From NCBI GenBank assembly GCA_002688965.1, contig NZEE01000044.1:10199-17142 (forward strand): a stretch of DNA of 6,944 nt. The letters run 5' to 3'. The notes under the pieces are model-generated. The model saw only the letters and a list, made by a program, of their open reading frames with translations, was not told the origin of the DNA and ran no database searches. Made by a program: the position numbers and the translations under genes. Below are positions 1-6,605 of the stretch, in pieces. The first letter of the stretch is position 1. Each line of letters begins with the position of its first letter. This DNA comes from an archaeon (lineage in GTDB: Archaea > Aenigmatarchaeota > Aenigmatarchaeia > GW2011-AR5 > GCA-2688965).

Positions 1-1
1 A

Positions 2-718
2 TCTTTATGTAATAAATTTAAAAAAATACCTGAAATAATTAGTATGGAAGGCTATATAAATATAAATACACAAAATATTACTGCTGATATTTATTGCGCG
101 ATAGAAGCTAAAGATAAAAATGATGTAAATGAAAAAATAAATTTATGGAAAAAAATAATAAATAAGTTTAAGTTAAAATCTTATACTATTAAAGTTGCGC
201 ATATAAATAATAATCTTAGTTTTTCTGCATCTATATCAGGATGGTCAGTAGGTGGAAATTTTCTTACAGAGTATAATATGATTAATAAATCATATACAAT
301 GTTTTCGGTACCATTATCAGCTTCTTTTGAACAAAAAGATGCTATAAAATTTATAGATGCATATGGTGAGTTTATTATTGGAAGTAAATATTGTTTTAGT
401 AGTGATAGGCCACCTTATTTTTGTGTTATTAATTCAATGAGTTGGTTAAATCAATGGATGAGATTGTCTGATAAAGATTCTCACACGATAGCATTTGATT
501 TATTTGCAATATTTAACTATACTAATATAAAAGGTGGCATGAAAGAATTAAATGACCTTGCAAGATTAATTGCAAAATTTAATGGTAGATTATATCCATA
601 TGGGTTTATTCCAGAAAAAGATATATTGTCTGATATATTACCTATTAAAACTGAAGAAATGCAGAGGTCATTAATTAAGACTGACCCAAAAAAATTAATA
701 AATTCTATATTGATATGA
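2..718 (+). CDS. Hypothetical phage protein, 5' end outside the window
   Basis: The reading frame is open from the left edge: 14 sense codons (positions 2-43) precede the first in-frame ATG at 44, and no SD sequence lies before that ATG. The true start is therefore probably upstream and this is the C-terminal part of a longer protein. At least 224 residues (counted from ATG 44) are visible. They form a mixed alpha/beta protein without signal peptide or membrane segment. Visible landmarks are a GWSVGG turn at about residues 66-71, an aromatic stretch around 123-139 (PPYF, SMSWLNQWM), and NGRLYPYG at about 180-187 near the C-terminus. I do not recognise the family. The stop overlaps the next start (ATGA, 715-718), so the two products are translationally coupled and probably act together. 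Both lie directly upstream of the Mre11-Rad50 fusion. The coding assignment is secure; the function is unknown. Confidence 0.8.
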   Translation, partial: SLCNKFKKIPEIISMEGYININTQNITADIYCAIEAKDKNDVNEKINLWKKIINKFKLKSYTIKVAHINNNLSFSASISGWSVGGNFLTEYNMINKSYTMFSVPLSASFEQKDAIKFIDAYGEFIIGSKYCFSSDRPPYFCVINSMSWLNQWMRLSDKDSHTIAFDLFAIFNYTNIKGGMKELNDLARLIAKFNGRLYPYGFIPEKDILSDILPIKTEEMQRSLIKTDPKKLINSILI

Positions 719-1341
719 AGATAGACTTGTCTTTTAATAGAAATCTTATTAATATTTTAATAGGAAAACTTCCAGAAAAAATATTAAATTTAGATTTAGA
801 TTTTGAATTTCAATTAACACTTGATAGTACAACATATGGCTGGGTAAGGTTCGATGATGGTTTATTAAATGCAATTTATATTATTGTTAAAATTAAAAAT
901 AAACCAAATTATGTAATTTTAAAGTTTAATCATATTAATGATGAATTTTTATTTAAGAATATATATATGCAGCCAGGGACTAATGCTGATATATTTACAG
1001 ATGGTGATGATAATGAATATGTTTATGAATATAGATATGATTCAAATATGAATTTAGTATCAACATATAAACAATATTTAAGGGAATCTAAGTTTCCAAA
1101 AACTGATGAATTGCATGTTAAAAAAGTTAATGAAATGGGAAATCAAGTAGATATTGATTATGTTGCTGGTGCATGGCCTACATCTAAAGAAGCAAGAGAT
1201 TTTACTAATTTATTTAAAGGTTTAGAAGAACAAAAAATTATTGTAAATAAAAGTGAATTTTATGGATTATGTGGTTATGGTATGAAAAAAAATTCAGATG
1301 TTATTTATTTAGAGATAGGTAAATATGAATCTACTGAATAG
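715..1341 (+). CDS. Hypothetical phage protein of 208 residues, coupled to the upstream gene
   Basis: This is a complete gene whose ATG shares four bases (ATGA) with the stop of the preceding gene. No SD sequence precedes it, which fits initiation by terminating ribosomes. The product is acidic and rich in Asp, Asn, Tyr and Ile. The N-terminal half (about 1-105) alternates hydrophobic and polar residues as in a beta-sheet, for example the stretches around YGWVRFDDG (41-49) and YIIVKIKNKPNYVILKF (55-71). The C-terminal third, with AGAWPTSKEARDFTNLFKGL at about 151-170, looks helical. No signal peptide, membrane helix or catalytic motif is visible and I do not recognise the family. It sits 11 bp upstream of the Mre11-Rad50 fusion, so the three genes are probably one operon. 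A role as an accessory to DNA processing would be a guess from position only. Confidence 0.8.
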   Translation: MKIDLSFNRNLINILIGKLPEKILNLDLDFEFQLTLDSTTYGWVRFDDGLLNAIYIIVKIKNKPNYVILKFNHINDEFLFKNIYMQPGTNADIFTDGDDNEYVYEYRYDSNMNLVSTYKQYLRESKFPKTDELHVKKVNEMGNQVDIDYVAGAWPTSKEARDFTNLFKGLEEQKIIVNKSEFYGLCGYGMKKNSDVIYLEIGKYESTE

Positions 1342-1347
1342 GAAAAG
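1340..1347 (+). promoter_or_regulatory. Ribosome-binding site overlapping a stop codon
   Basis: AGGAAAAG begins inside the TAG stop of the preceding gene and ends 5 bases before the ATG at 1353; the AGGA core is 9 bases from the start codon. It is a good SD site, supports the chosen start of the fusion gene, and suggests re-initiation by ribosomes finishing the upstream gene. Confidence 0.65.
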
Positions 1348-1352
1348 ATTAT

Positions 1353-4300
1353 ATGATTAAAACAATAGCTCATTTATCAGATATTCATATACGAAAGTTA
1401 CATAGATTTGTAGAATATCGTTTAGTATTTAAACAATTATATAAACAATTAAAACAACTTAAACCAGGCTTAATTTATATTGGTGGAGATATTGTTCATG
1501 GAAAATTAGATACATCACCAGAAGAAGTTCGTTTAGTATCTAATTTTTTTCTAAGTTTGTGTAGAATTTCACCTGTTGTTGTAATTCCAGGTAATCATGA
1601 TTGTAATTTAAATAATAAATCTAGGGAAGATACACTTTCACCTATTATTGATTTGGTAAAAAAGATAGATTCAAATATACATTATTGGAAGAAATCCGGA
1701 GTTTATACAATAGATAATGTTGATTTTGGAGTAATGTCTATATTTGATAGAGATAAAGAAGGGAATCAACTTGTAGATAAACTTCCAGACCCAAAAGATT
1801 TAACTAATAAACATAAAGTTGCTTTTTTTCATGGTGGAGTAGATAAACATATATATGATAATAATTTCGTTGTTAGAGATGAGCATGTGAAGATTGATGT
1901 GTTTGATGGGTATGATTTGGTTTTACTTGGTGATATTCATAAGAGACAATTTTTGAATGATGAAGAAACAATTGCTTATCCAGGGTCACTTATTCAACAA
2001 AATTTTGGTGAAGCTCCTGAGCATGGGTTTTTATTTTGGGATTTGGAAACAAAAAAATCAGAATTTCATGTAGTACCAAATGATTATGGGTTTAAAATAT
2101 TAAAAGTTGAAAATGGTAAAATATTAGATTCAATAACTAATGGTAATTCATATCAATTGACGTTTATACCACCTAAAGGTAGAATAAAGATAAAGTATTG
2201 GAACAGTAATTTAGATGATATAAAAAAAATACAAATTGGTTTAAATAAACAGTATCCTAAATTAAAAGAAATAATAGCCGAAAGACAAGATGCATTTGTT
2301 ATTGGTAGTGATAGAGATAATAAATTAAATATTGGTGATGTTAGAGATATAAATTATCAAAATGAATTAATTACAGATTTTTTAAAAAGGAATGTGGATG
2401 GTATAGATAATGAATTAATAAAAAGAATACATAAAATAAATGAAATGACTAATAATTCACCTGAAGTATATAATAGTGATGTTACAAGAAATGTGGATTG
2501 GAGGTTAAAATTATTTGAATTTGATAATATGTTTTCTTACAGTTCAGGGAATAAGGTAGATTTTTCGAAATTAAATGGAAATGTTGGGGTTGTAGCTCCA
2601 AATCATAGTGGTAAGTCGGCTCTTATGGATGCAGTAGCATATACAATATATGATATATGTAGTAGGACTGGTAAAGCAATAGATGTATTAAATAAAAAAC
2701 AAAAAAAATTTAAAGCTAAATTGAATATAGAGATAAATGGTATAGATTATTGGATAGAAAGAGAAGGCAAATATAAACAAGTAAAACATAAAGATGGTAC
2801 TATCAGTAAGATGTGTCCAGTAGCTGTAAAATTTTATATGATAGATGAATTTGGTGATAAAATAGACTTGAGCGGAGCAGCTAGATTTAATTCAGCATAT
2901 GGTGGTGGTACTAATGAAGAGATAAGAAAAATTTTAGGTACATTTGATGATTTTATTTTAACATCTTTATCTTTACAAACTAATGGGATGGATTTTCTTG
3001 ATAAAAAACAAGCTGAAAGAAAAAAAATTCTTTCATCTTTTATGGATATTGAAGTTTTTGAACAGCTTGAATCTATTGCTAAATTAGATTCGAACGATGA
3101 AAGAGTATTATTGAAGCAATTTCAAAAGAAAGATTCATATAAAGAATTGGCTAAAATAGAAAATAAAATTATAGAATTAGAGAAAGAAGAAACAAAATTA
3201 TCTGAAGAAGAATCTAAAAATAATAGTGAAATATCAGACCTTGAAAATCAAAAGATAAATTTAGTTAGACAGCTATATAAAATTGATGATAATTATGATA
3301 TTAAAGAATTAGAAATTAATAATTTAAATATTATTAGTGAAAGAGATAAAATAAAAAAACAGCTTAGAGAAGATAAAGAATATAAAGAAACTTTAAGACC
3401 TTTATATCTTGAATATCATAAAAAATTAGCTAAGATAGATGAAGAAGAAATTCAAAATAATTATAAAAAATGGAATAATTTAAAAAATGATATAAAAGAT
3501 ATTGAAAATCACCAGAAATTGGTTAATTTTGAATTTAAATCTTTAAATAAGCACCTTACTGATCTGGGAAAATATGAATATGATCCAGAATGTGAATATT
3601 GTATTAAGAATGGTAAAGAACAAATTAATGAACAAGAAGAAATAGAGTCTAAATTGATGAGTTTGGATGAAGAATATAAAAAATTAAATATACAATATAA
3701 CTCAAAATTAAATATTTTTGAAAAATTAGGTGATGCTGAAGATGCGAAACAGGAATATGATATATTTACTTATGAATTATCACACATTTCACATGATGCT
3801 GTCAAAATAGGAGGGAAAATTGACAAAAATAAAGCTAGATTGAATCATTTAAATAGTGAAATAGTTAATATTAAAAGTAAAATTAATAAATATTATACAG
3901 ATGAAGAAAAAATTGAACAAAATAATAAATTAAATATACAAATATCTAGTTTGATTGATAGTATTTCATCTTTAAATCTTAAATCTATTGAAATTGATAA
4001 AAAATATAAGAAAATATTAGTTTTGTTATCTGTTGCGAGGAATGAAAGAGATAAAATTGGTAATGATATACAAGAATTAATTGATATAGAACAAAAAATA
4101 CTTGATTATGACCTTTATCTAACAGCTTTATCTAAAGATGGTATTCCATATGAGCTAATCTCACAGGCAATTCCTGCAATTGAACTTGAAATTAATCATG
4201 TATTAGAAAATATGAATGCTGGCTTTCATATTGAGCTTGAAATGGAGGATAAAACCATTGATGCATATATTTGTTATAGTGATATTAAGTGGAATCTTGA

Positions 4301-4580
4301 ATTATCAAGTGGTATGGAGCGGTTTGTATCAAGTTTGGCTATTAGAATTGGACTAATTAATGTTTCTGTTCTACCAAGACCAAATTTTATTATTGTAGAT
4401 GAGGGTTTTGGTTCATTAGATAGCGATAATATAGCTAATATGGAGGGAGCTTTTCAATATTTGAAAACTCAATTTGATTTTGTGATGATCATTACTCATT
4501 TAGACACAATTAAAGATTATATGGACATGTTGATACCAATTGATGTAAAAAATGGTTATAGTAAAGTTATTTTTGCTTAA
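1353..4580 (+). CDS. Fused Mre11-Rad50 (gp47-gp46 / SbcD-SbcC-like) DNA-end-processing nuclease-ATPase
   Basis: Residues 1-235 form an Mre11-type metallophosphoesterase with the metal-binding series D10-x-H12, GGD46, GNHD 80-83, H160 and GDIH 193-196, followed by YPGSL 209-213 and an NFGE turn. A linker (about 240-380) includes a helical stretch near 340-370, where free Mre11 proteins carry their Rad50-binding helices. Residues 384-1075 are Rad50-like: a variant Walker A (APNHSGKS, 415-422), Q-loop Gln542, an ascending coiled coil about 575-746, a zinc hook C747-E-Y-C750, a descending coiled coil about 751-922, ABC signature LSSGMER 984-990, Walker B IIVDE with D1016/E1017, D-loop SLD 1021-1023 and switch H1049. 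The arms are equally long (about 172 residues each), as a folded Rad50 hairpin needs. In the known families the nuclease and ATPase are separate subunits that process DNA ends for recombination and repair; here one chain carries both, with all key residues kept. It is probably cytoplasmic and binds Mn2+, ATP and zinc. The family call is firm; activity is inferred. Confidence 0.95.
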   Translation: MIKTIAHLSDIHIRKLHRFVEYRLVFKQLYKQLKQLKPGLIYIGGDIVHGKLDTSPEEVRLVSNFFLSLCRISPVVVIPGNHDCNLNNKSREDTLSPIIDLVKKIDSNIHYWKKSGVYTIDNVDFGVMSIFDRDKEGNQLVDKLPDPKDLTNKHKVAFFHGGVDKHIYDNNFVVRDEHVKIDVFDGYDLVLLGDIHKRQFLNDEETIAYPGSLIQQNFGEAPEHGFLFWDLETKKSEFHVVPNDYGFKILKVENGKILDSITNGNSYQLTFIPPKGRIKIKYWNSNLDDIKKIQIGLNKQYPKLKEIIAERQDAFVIGSDRDNKLNIGDVRDINYQNELITDFLKRNVDGIDNELIKRIHKINEMTNNSPEVYNSDVTRNVDWRLKLFEFDNMFSYSSGNKVDFSKLNGNVGVVAPNHSGKSALMDAVAYTIYDICSRTGKAIDVLNKKQKKFKAKLNIEINGIDYWIEREGKYKQVKHKDGTISKMCPVAVKFYMIDEFGDKIDLSGAARFNSAYGGGTNEEIRKILGTFDDFILTSLSLQTNGMDFLDKKQAERKKILSSFMDIEVFEQLESIAKLDSNDERVLLKQFQKKDSYKELAKIENKIIELEKEETKLSEEESKNNSEISDLENQKINLVRQLYKIDDNYDIKELEINNLNIISERDKIKKQLREDKEYKETLRPLYLEYHKKLAKIDEEEIQNNYKKWNNLKNDIKDIENHQKLVNFEFKSLNKHLTDLGKYEYDPECEYCIKNGKEQINEQEEIESKLMSLDEEYKKLNIQYNSKLNIFEKLGDAEDAKQEYDIFTYELSHISHDAVKIGGKIDKNKARLNHLNSEIVNIKSKINKYYTDEEKIEQNNKLNIQISSLIDSISSLNLKSIEIDKKYKKILVLLSVARNERDKIGNDIQELIDIEQKILDYDLYLTALSKDGIPYELISQAIPAIELEINHVLENMNAGFHIELEMEDKTIDAYICYSDIKWNLELSSGMERFVSSLAIRIGLINVSVLPRPNFIIVDEGFGSLDSDNIANMEGAFQYLKTQFDFVMIITHLDTIKDYMDMLIPIDVKNGYSKVIFA

Positions 4581-4740
4581 CTGGTAATTTATCCCCGGTT
4601 TTTAAGCTATTTTCCTCAAAATAGTCATATAATATTCTAGAAACATTAGCCGATATCGTTAAACCACGATAATCACTATCATCTGTTAGTTTTTTATCTA
4701 TTTTTTTAGATATTGATATTGACCTAATTTTTTTATTCAT
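4567..4740 (-). CDS. Small ribbon-helix-helix (Arc/CopG-type) putative transcription regulator, 57 residues
   Basis: This short minus-strand gene begins MNKKIRSISISKKIDKKL and ends KLPVKQK. A textbook AGGAG lies 6 bases before the ATG, which makes the start convincing. The sequence fits the ribbon-helix-helix pattern: a basic N-terminus and a short alternating beta-strand (RSISIS, residues 6-11) that would pair in a dimer and enter the DNA major groove, helix A (about 12-26), a turn (GLTISA, 26-31) and helix B (NVSRILYDYFEEN, 32-44). A polar tail follows. Length and layout match small phage and plasmid repressors of this fold. The gene points against its neighbours and its last 14 bp overlap the 3' end of the fusion gene. 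An AT-rich divergent region with repeats lies directly upstream, so control of itself and possibly of the gene at 4863 is likely. The gene call is good; the fold is inferred from pattern, and the target is unknown. Confidence 0.75.
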   Translation of the reverse strand: MNKKIRSISISKKIDKKLTDDSDYRGLTISANVSRILYDYFEENSLKTGDKLPVKQK

Positions 4741-4746
4741 TATAAA

Positions 4747-4751
4747 CTCCT
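4747..4751 (-). promoter_or_regulatory. Strong ribosome-binding site of the minus-strand regulator
   Basis: Read on the minus strand this is AGGAG, 6 bases before the ATG at 4740. It is the best SD match in the window and the main reason to accept so short a gene. Confidence 0.75.
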
Positions 4752-4765
4752 ATCGTTATTAATAT

Positions 4766-4792
4766 ATAATAGTATTTAATAATAATTATCAA
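4766..4792 (-). promoter_or_regulatory. Candidate promoter for the minus-strand regulator
   Basis: On the minus strand, TTGATA (complement of 4787-4792) resembles a -35 box, and TATTAT (complement of 4766-4771) a -10 box, with a 15-bp spacer that is shorter than ideal. The -10 lies about 25 bp before the small gene's start, leaving room for its ribosome-binding site. The inverted repeat overlaps the -35 box. In such AT-rich DNA chance matches are common. Confidence 0.3.
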
Positions 4793-4801
4793 GAATTATT
4801 A
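4780..4801. repeat. Perfect 8-bp inverted repeat, candidate operator
   Basis: The arms TAATAATT (4780-4787) and AATTATTA (4794-4801) are perfectly complementary and are separated by 6 bp (ATCAAG). The centre overlaps the -35-like TTGATA that faces the small minus-strand gene. Dimeric ribbon-helix-helix proteins bind short symmetric or tandem sites, so this is a sensible candidate for autoregulation. No T-run follows either side, which argues against a terminator. Confidence 0.45.
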
Positions 4802-4824
4802 AATTCATTGTTTTTTAAATTCAT
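4799..4824. repeat. Tandem 10-bp direct repeat TTAAATTCAT
   Basis: TTAAATTCAT occurs exactly at 4799-4808 and 4815-4824, a 16-bp period. The first copy overlaps the right arm of the inverted repeat and the second ends just before the TTGATA that faces the plus-strand gene. Spaced direct repeats can be cooperative repressor sites, but a match of this length is only moderately unlikely in DNA this AT-rich. Confidence 0.4.
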
Positions 4825-4827
4825 AGT

Positions 4828-4855
4828 TTGATATCATTTACATTTTTATTATATT
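4828..4855 (+). promoter_or_regulatory. Candidate promoter abutting the start of the 580-residue gene
   Basis: TTGATA (4828-4833) and TATATT (4850-4855) are separated by 16 bp and resemble sigma-70 -35 and -10 boxes. Transcription would begin at about 4861-4863, right at the ATG, giving a leaderless or near-leaderless message. That fits the absence of any SD sequence before this gene. The match could be chance. Confidence 0.25.
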
Positions 4856-4862
4856 TATTGAT

Positions 4863-6605
4863 ATGACTAATAGAATTTATCCAAAAAGTAAAAGATTAAT
4901 AGATTATCAGGTGTTTTATGAAGATTCTTGGCCTAATCCAGAAATTTTTATAATAAAAGAGATGCCACCGATTTTTACTTATGGATACCATGTAATATTT
5001 TTTGGATATAATAGATATACTAATTTAGATTTTAAACTTCGTGTTGGTTCTAATGTAATAGTTGAAGTTGTTGATGCTAGGGGTAATATAGTTTATAATT
5101 CTTTAGTTAATATAAGTACATCAACAAGATTGGCGGCTACTTCTATATTAATAAAGGAAGATCCATTATCTATAAATATTCCAATTAGTGATGGTTATGG
5201 AAAACTAGTTATAATGGGAGAAGTTGAAGGGAATACAGTGCCATCTAGTTTTAAAGGACATTATAATGCCAGATTAGAAGTTCCTATTTTAATACAAAAA
5301 GAATTTACAAATGGATCTTTATTATATTTTAAATCAAATCCCAAAATTAATATTATTGAAACTGTATCTAATGATAAAAGTGCTACGGATGGTTCATTTA
5401 AAAGGTCATTATTAACATTTTGTTCTGATAATTTAAGACCGGTTGGAGGGCAATGGTCATTTGGTCAAATATCATATAATGCAGATGACTCCAACACATC
5501 TAACTTTAAAATACTTGATAATTTTGAGGTAAGTCATAGTGGAGGCATTTCAACCGGGTCTACTGTTGATGTTTTAAGAGACAGAATTTCTAATGCTAAT
5601 CTTACATCAAGCACTGATACAATAGACTCTAATAATCCATATGAAACTAATGATTATTCTTATATAGGTAATTTTACAAACTGGGCCTCTTCACCTGATT
5701 ATGTTGTTACTAATTGGAAAAATTCAGGAAGTACGTCAGTTGGAACACAGTTGCCAAACAGTATGATGATAACGGAGAGTAAAAATTTAACAAAGATATT
5801 TAGAAAAGCTATGGATGAAGAGGAATATGAAATAGCATATAGAGTCTCTGCTTCTAAAGGATCTGAGGCTAAAGTTAGCATTTATGCTTCACCTTTTGAG
5901 TGGGAGATAACTGGGTCTGTAAGTAGTAGTACTAAAACTAGAAATCTTTCATATGAACAAAAATTTAGTAAGTTTAACTTAACTGACCCAGTAACATGGA
6001 CATCTAGTTATGATAATCATGGATTAAAAAGAAATATGATTATAACATCATCGGAAAGTTATATGGGGTCTAATGACCCATATATTACTGGATCTTTTTT
6101 TATTCCAAGTGAAAGTTTTGCTGTACTGGATTTGTTTGGTATTACAACTATAGCTGAGTCACATCCCCATTTTGCTGATATTTCTATAATACCGAAAAAT
6201 AGAAAAGGAATAAGTCCACCTGTTTATTTTCATAAAATAAAATCTCCGGATGAAAGACGGTTTGATAATTATCAGTTTGTACAGACATATCAAAATCCTA
6301 AAGGAGAAAAAGCTCAATTTTTAAGTGGAAGTGATAACACTGTAACTTCAACATTATCTTTAACTGTTACTGGATCACCAGTGTTTATAGAGAAAGGAGA
6401 TAATTTATTGTCTGGTTCTATGTTTTTTGGATCAACTTTAGATACAAATAAGTATACTGGTGTTAATATGGATGGTAGAACTGGAATAACAGGACGTAAA
6501 TCTGCATCGTTTTCTAGAAAAACAAATGAAGGTCCATTTTCATTTGGAAGTAAAACAGTTCCTGGTGGACCTGGATCAGCAGATTCTAATCCTCCGACAG
6601 CATAG
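4863..6605 (+). CDS. Putative virion structural protein, 580 residues
   Basis: This is a complete gene opening a new plus-strand block after the minus-strand regulator. The product is rich in Ser, Thr, Asn, Gly and aromatic residues, with one cysteine in the stretch LLTFCSDN and no signal peptide or membrane helix. Residues about 40-145 look like a beta-sandwich domain: strands LDFKLRVGS (55-63), NVIVEVVDARGNIVYNS (64-80), then DGYGKLVIMGEVEG (110-123) and a closing strand near 135-144. The middle is Ser/Asn-rich and loop-like, with several TGS/SGS turns in the C-terminal half. The end is a flexible Gly/Pro tail (GGPGSADSNPPTA). The composition and the similar gene after it suggest a phage neck, baseplate, fibre or head-decoration protein, but I recognise no named family. 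No SD sequence precedes the ATG at 4863, and an in-frame stop at 4824-4826 limits any upstream extension. The next in-frame ATG is codon 34, which would remove part of a conserved-looking N-terminus. Confidence 0.8.
   Translation: MTNRIYPKSKRLIDYQVFYEDSWPNPEIFIIKEMPPIFTYGYHVIFFGYNRYTNLDFKLRVGSNVIVEVVDARGNIVYNSLVNISTSTRLAATSILIKEDPLSINIPISDGYGKLVIMGEVEGNTVPSSFKGHYNARLEVPILIQKEFTNGSLLYFKSNPKINIIETVSNDKSATDGSFKRSLLTFCSDNLRPVGGQWSFGQISYNADDSNTSNFKILDNFEVSHSGGISTGSTVDVLRDRISNANLTSSTDTIDSNNPYETNDYSYIGNFTNWASSPDYVVTNWKNSGSTSVGTQLPNSMMITESKNLTKIFRKAMDEEEYEIAYRVSASKGSEAKVSIYASPFEWEITGSVSSSTKTRNLSYEQKFSKFNLTDPVTWTSSYDNHGLKRNMIITSSESYMGSNDPYITGSFFIPSESFAVLDLFGITTIAESHPHFADISIIPKNRKGISPPVYFHKIKSPDERRFDNYQFVQTYQNPKGEKAQFLSGSDNTVTSTLSLTVTGSPVFIEKGDNLLSGSMFFGSTLDTNKYTGVNMDGRTGITGRKSASFSRKTNEGPFSFGSKTVPGGPGSADSNPPTA

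Larger units (their letters stand above)
4741..4862. promoter_or_regulatory. Divergent intergenic regulatory region
   Basis: These 122 bp separate the minus-strand regulator from the plus-strand gene at 4863. The region is almost pure A+T, with no gene or RNA structure that I can see. It contains the ribosome-binding site of the small gene, an inverted repeat (4780-4801), a 10-bp direct repeat (4799-4824), an 8-bp palindrome TGATATCA (4829-4836) and promoter-like hexamers in both directions. Divergent genes around a repeat-rich spacer next to a putative DNA-binding protein is the usual layout of a self-regulated switch. The region as a regulatory unit is plausible; each individual site is less certain because of the base composition. 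Confidence 0.5.

Noticed and set aside
55..68. Two overlapping copies of TATAAATA, the T4 late-promoter core, and another at 202-209
   Set aside because: They lie inside the coding sequence, not before a gene start, and are expected by chance in DNA rich in Tyr, Ile and Asn codons.
578..715. Resemblance of NGRLYPYG and the terminal TDPKKL stretch to the C-terminus of FAD-linked oxidases
   Set aside because: Only two short patches match, no FAD-binding motif is visible in the window, and the N-terminus is missing. It is not enough for a function call.
3150..4110. Lys/Glu-rich low-complexity region as a possible separate structural gene or degenerate repeat
   Set aside because: It is in frame with both ATPase lobes and forms two arms of equal length around a CxxC hook, as expected of Rad50 coiled coils.
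4607..4624. Hairpin CTATTTT-CCTC-AAAATAG as a terminator for the fusion gene
   Set aside because: The 7-bp stem is perfect but almost all A-T, no T-run follows on either strand, and it falls within the coding sequence of the small minus-strand gene.
5699..5881. Minus-strand open frame of 60 codons inside the 580-residue gene
   Set aside because: It lies wholly within a convincing gene in the other direction, and its product shows no recognisable pattern; it is a shadow frame.
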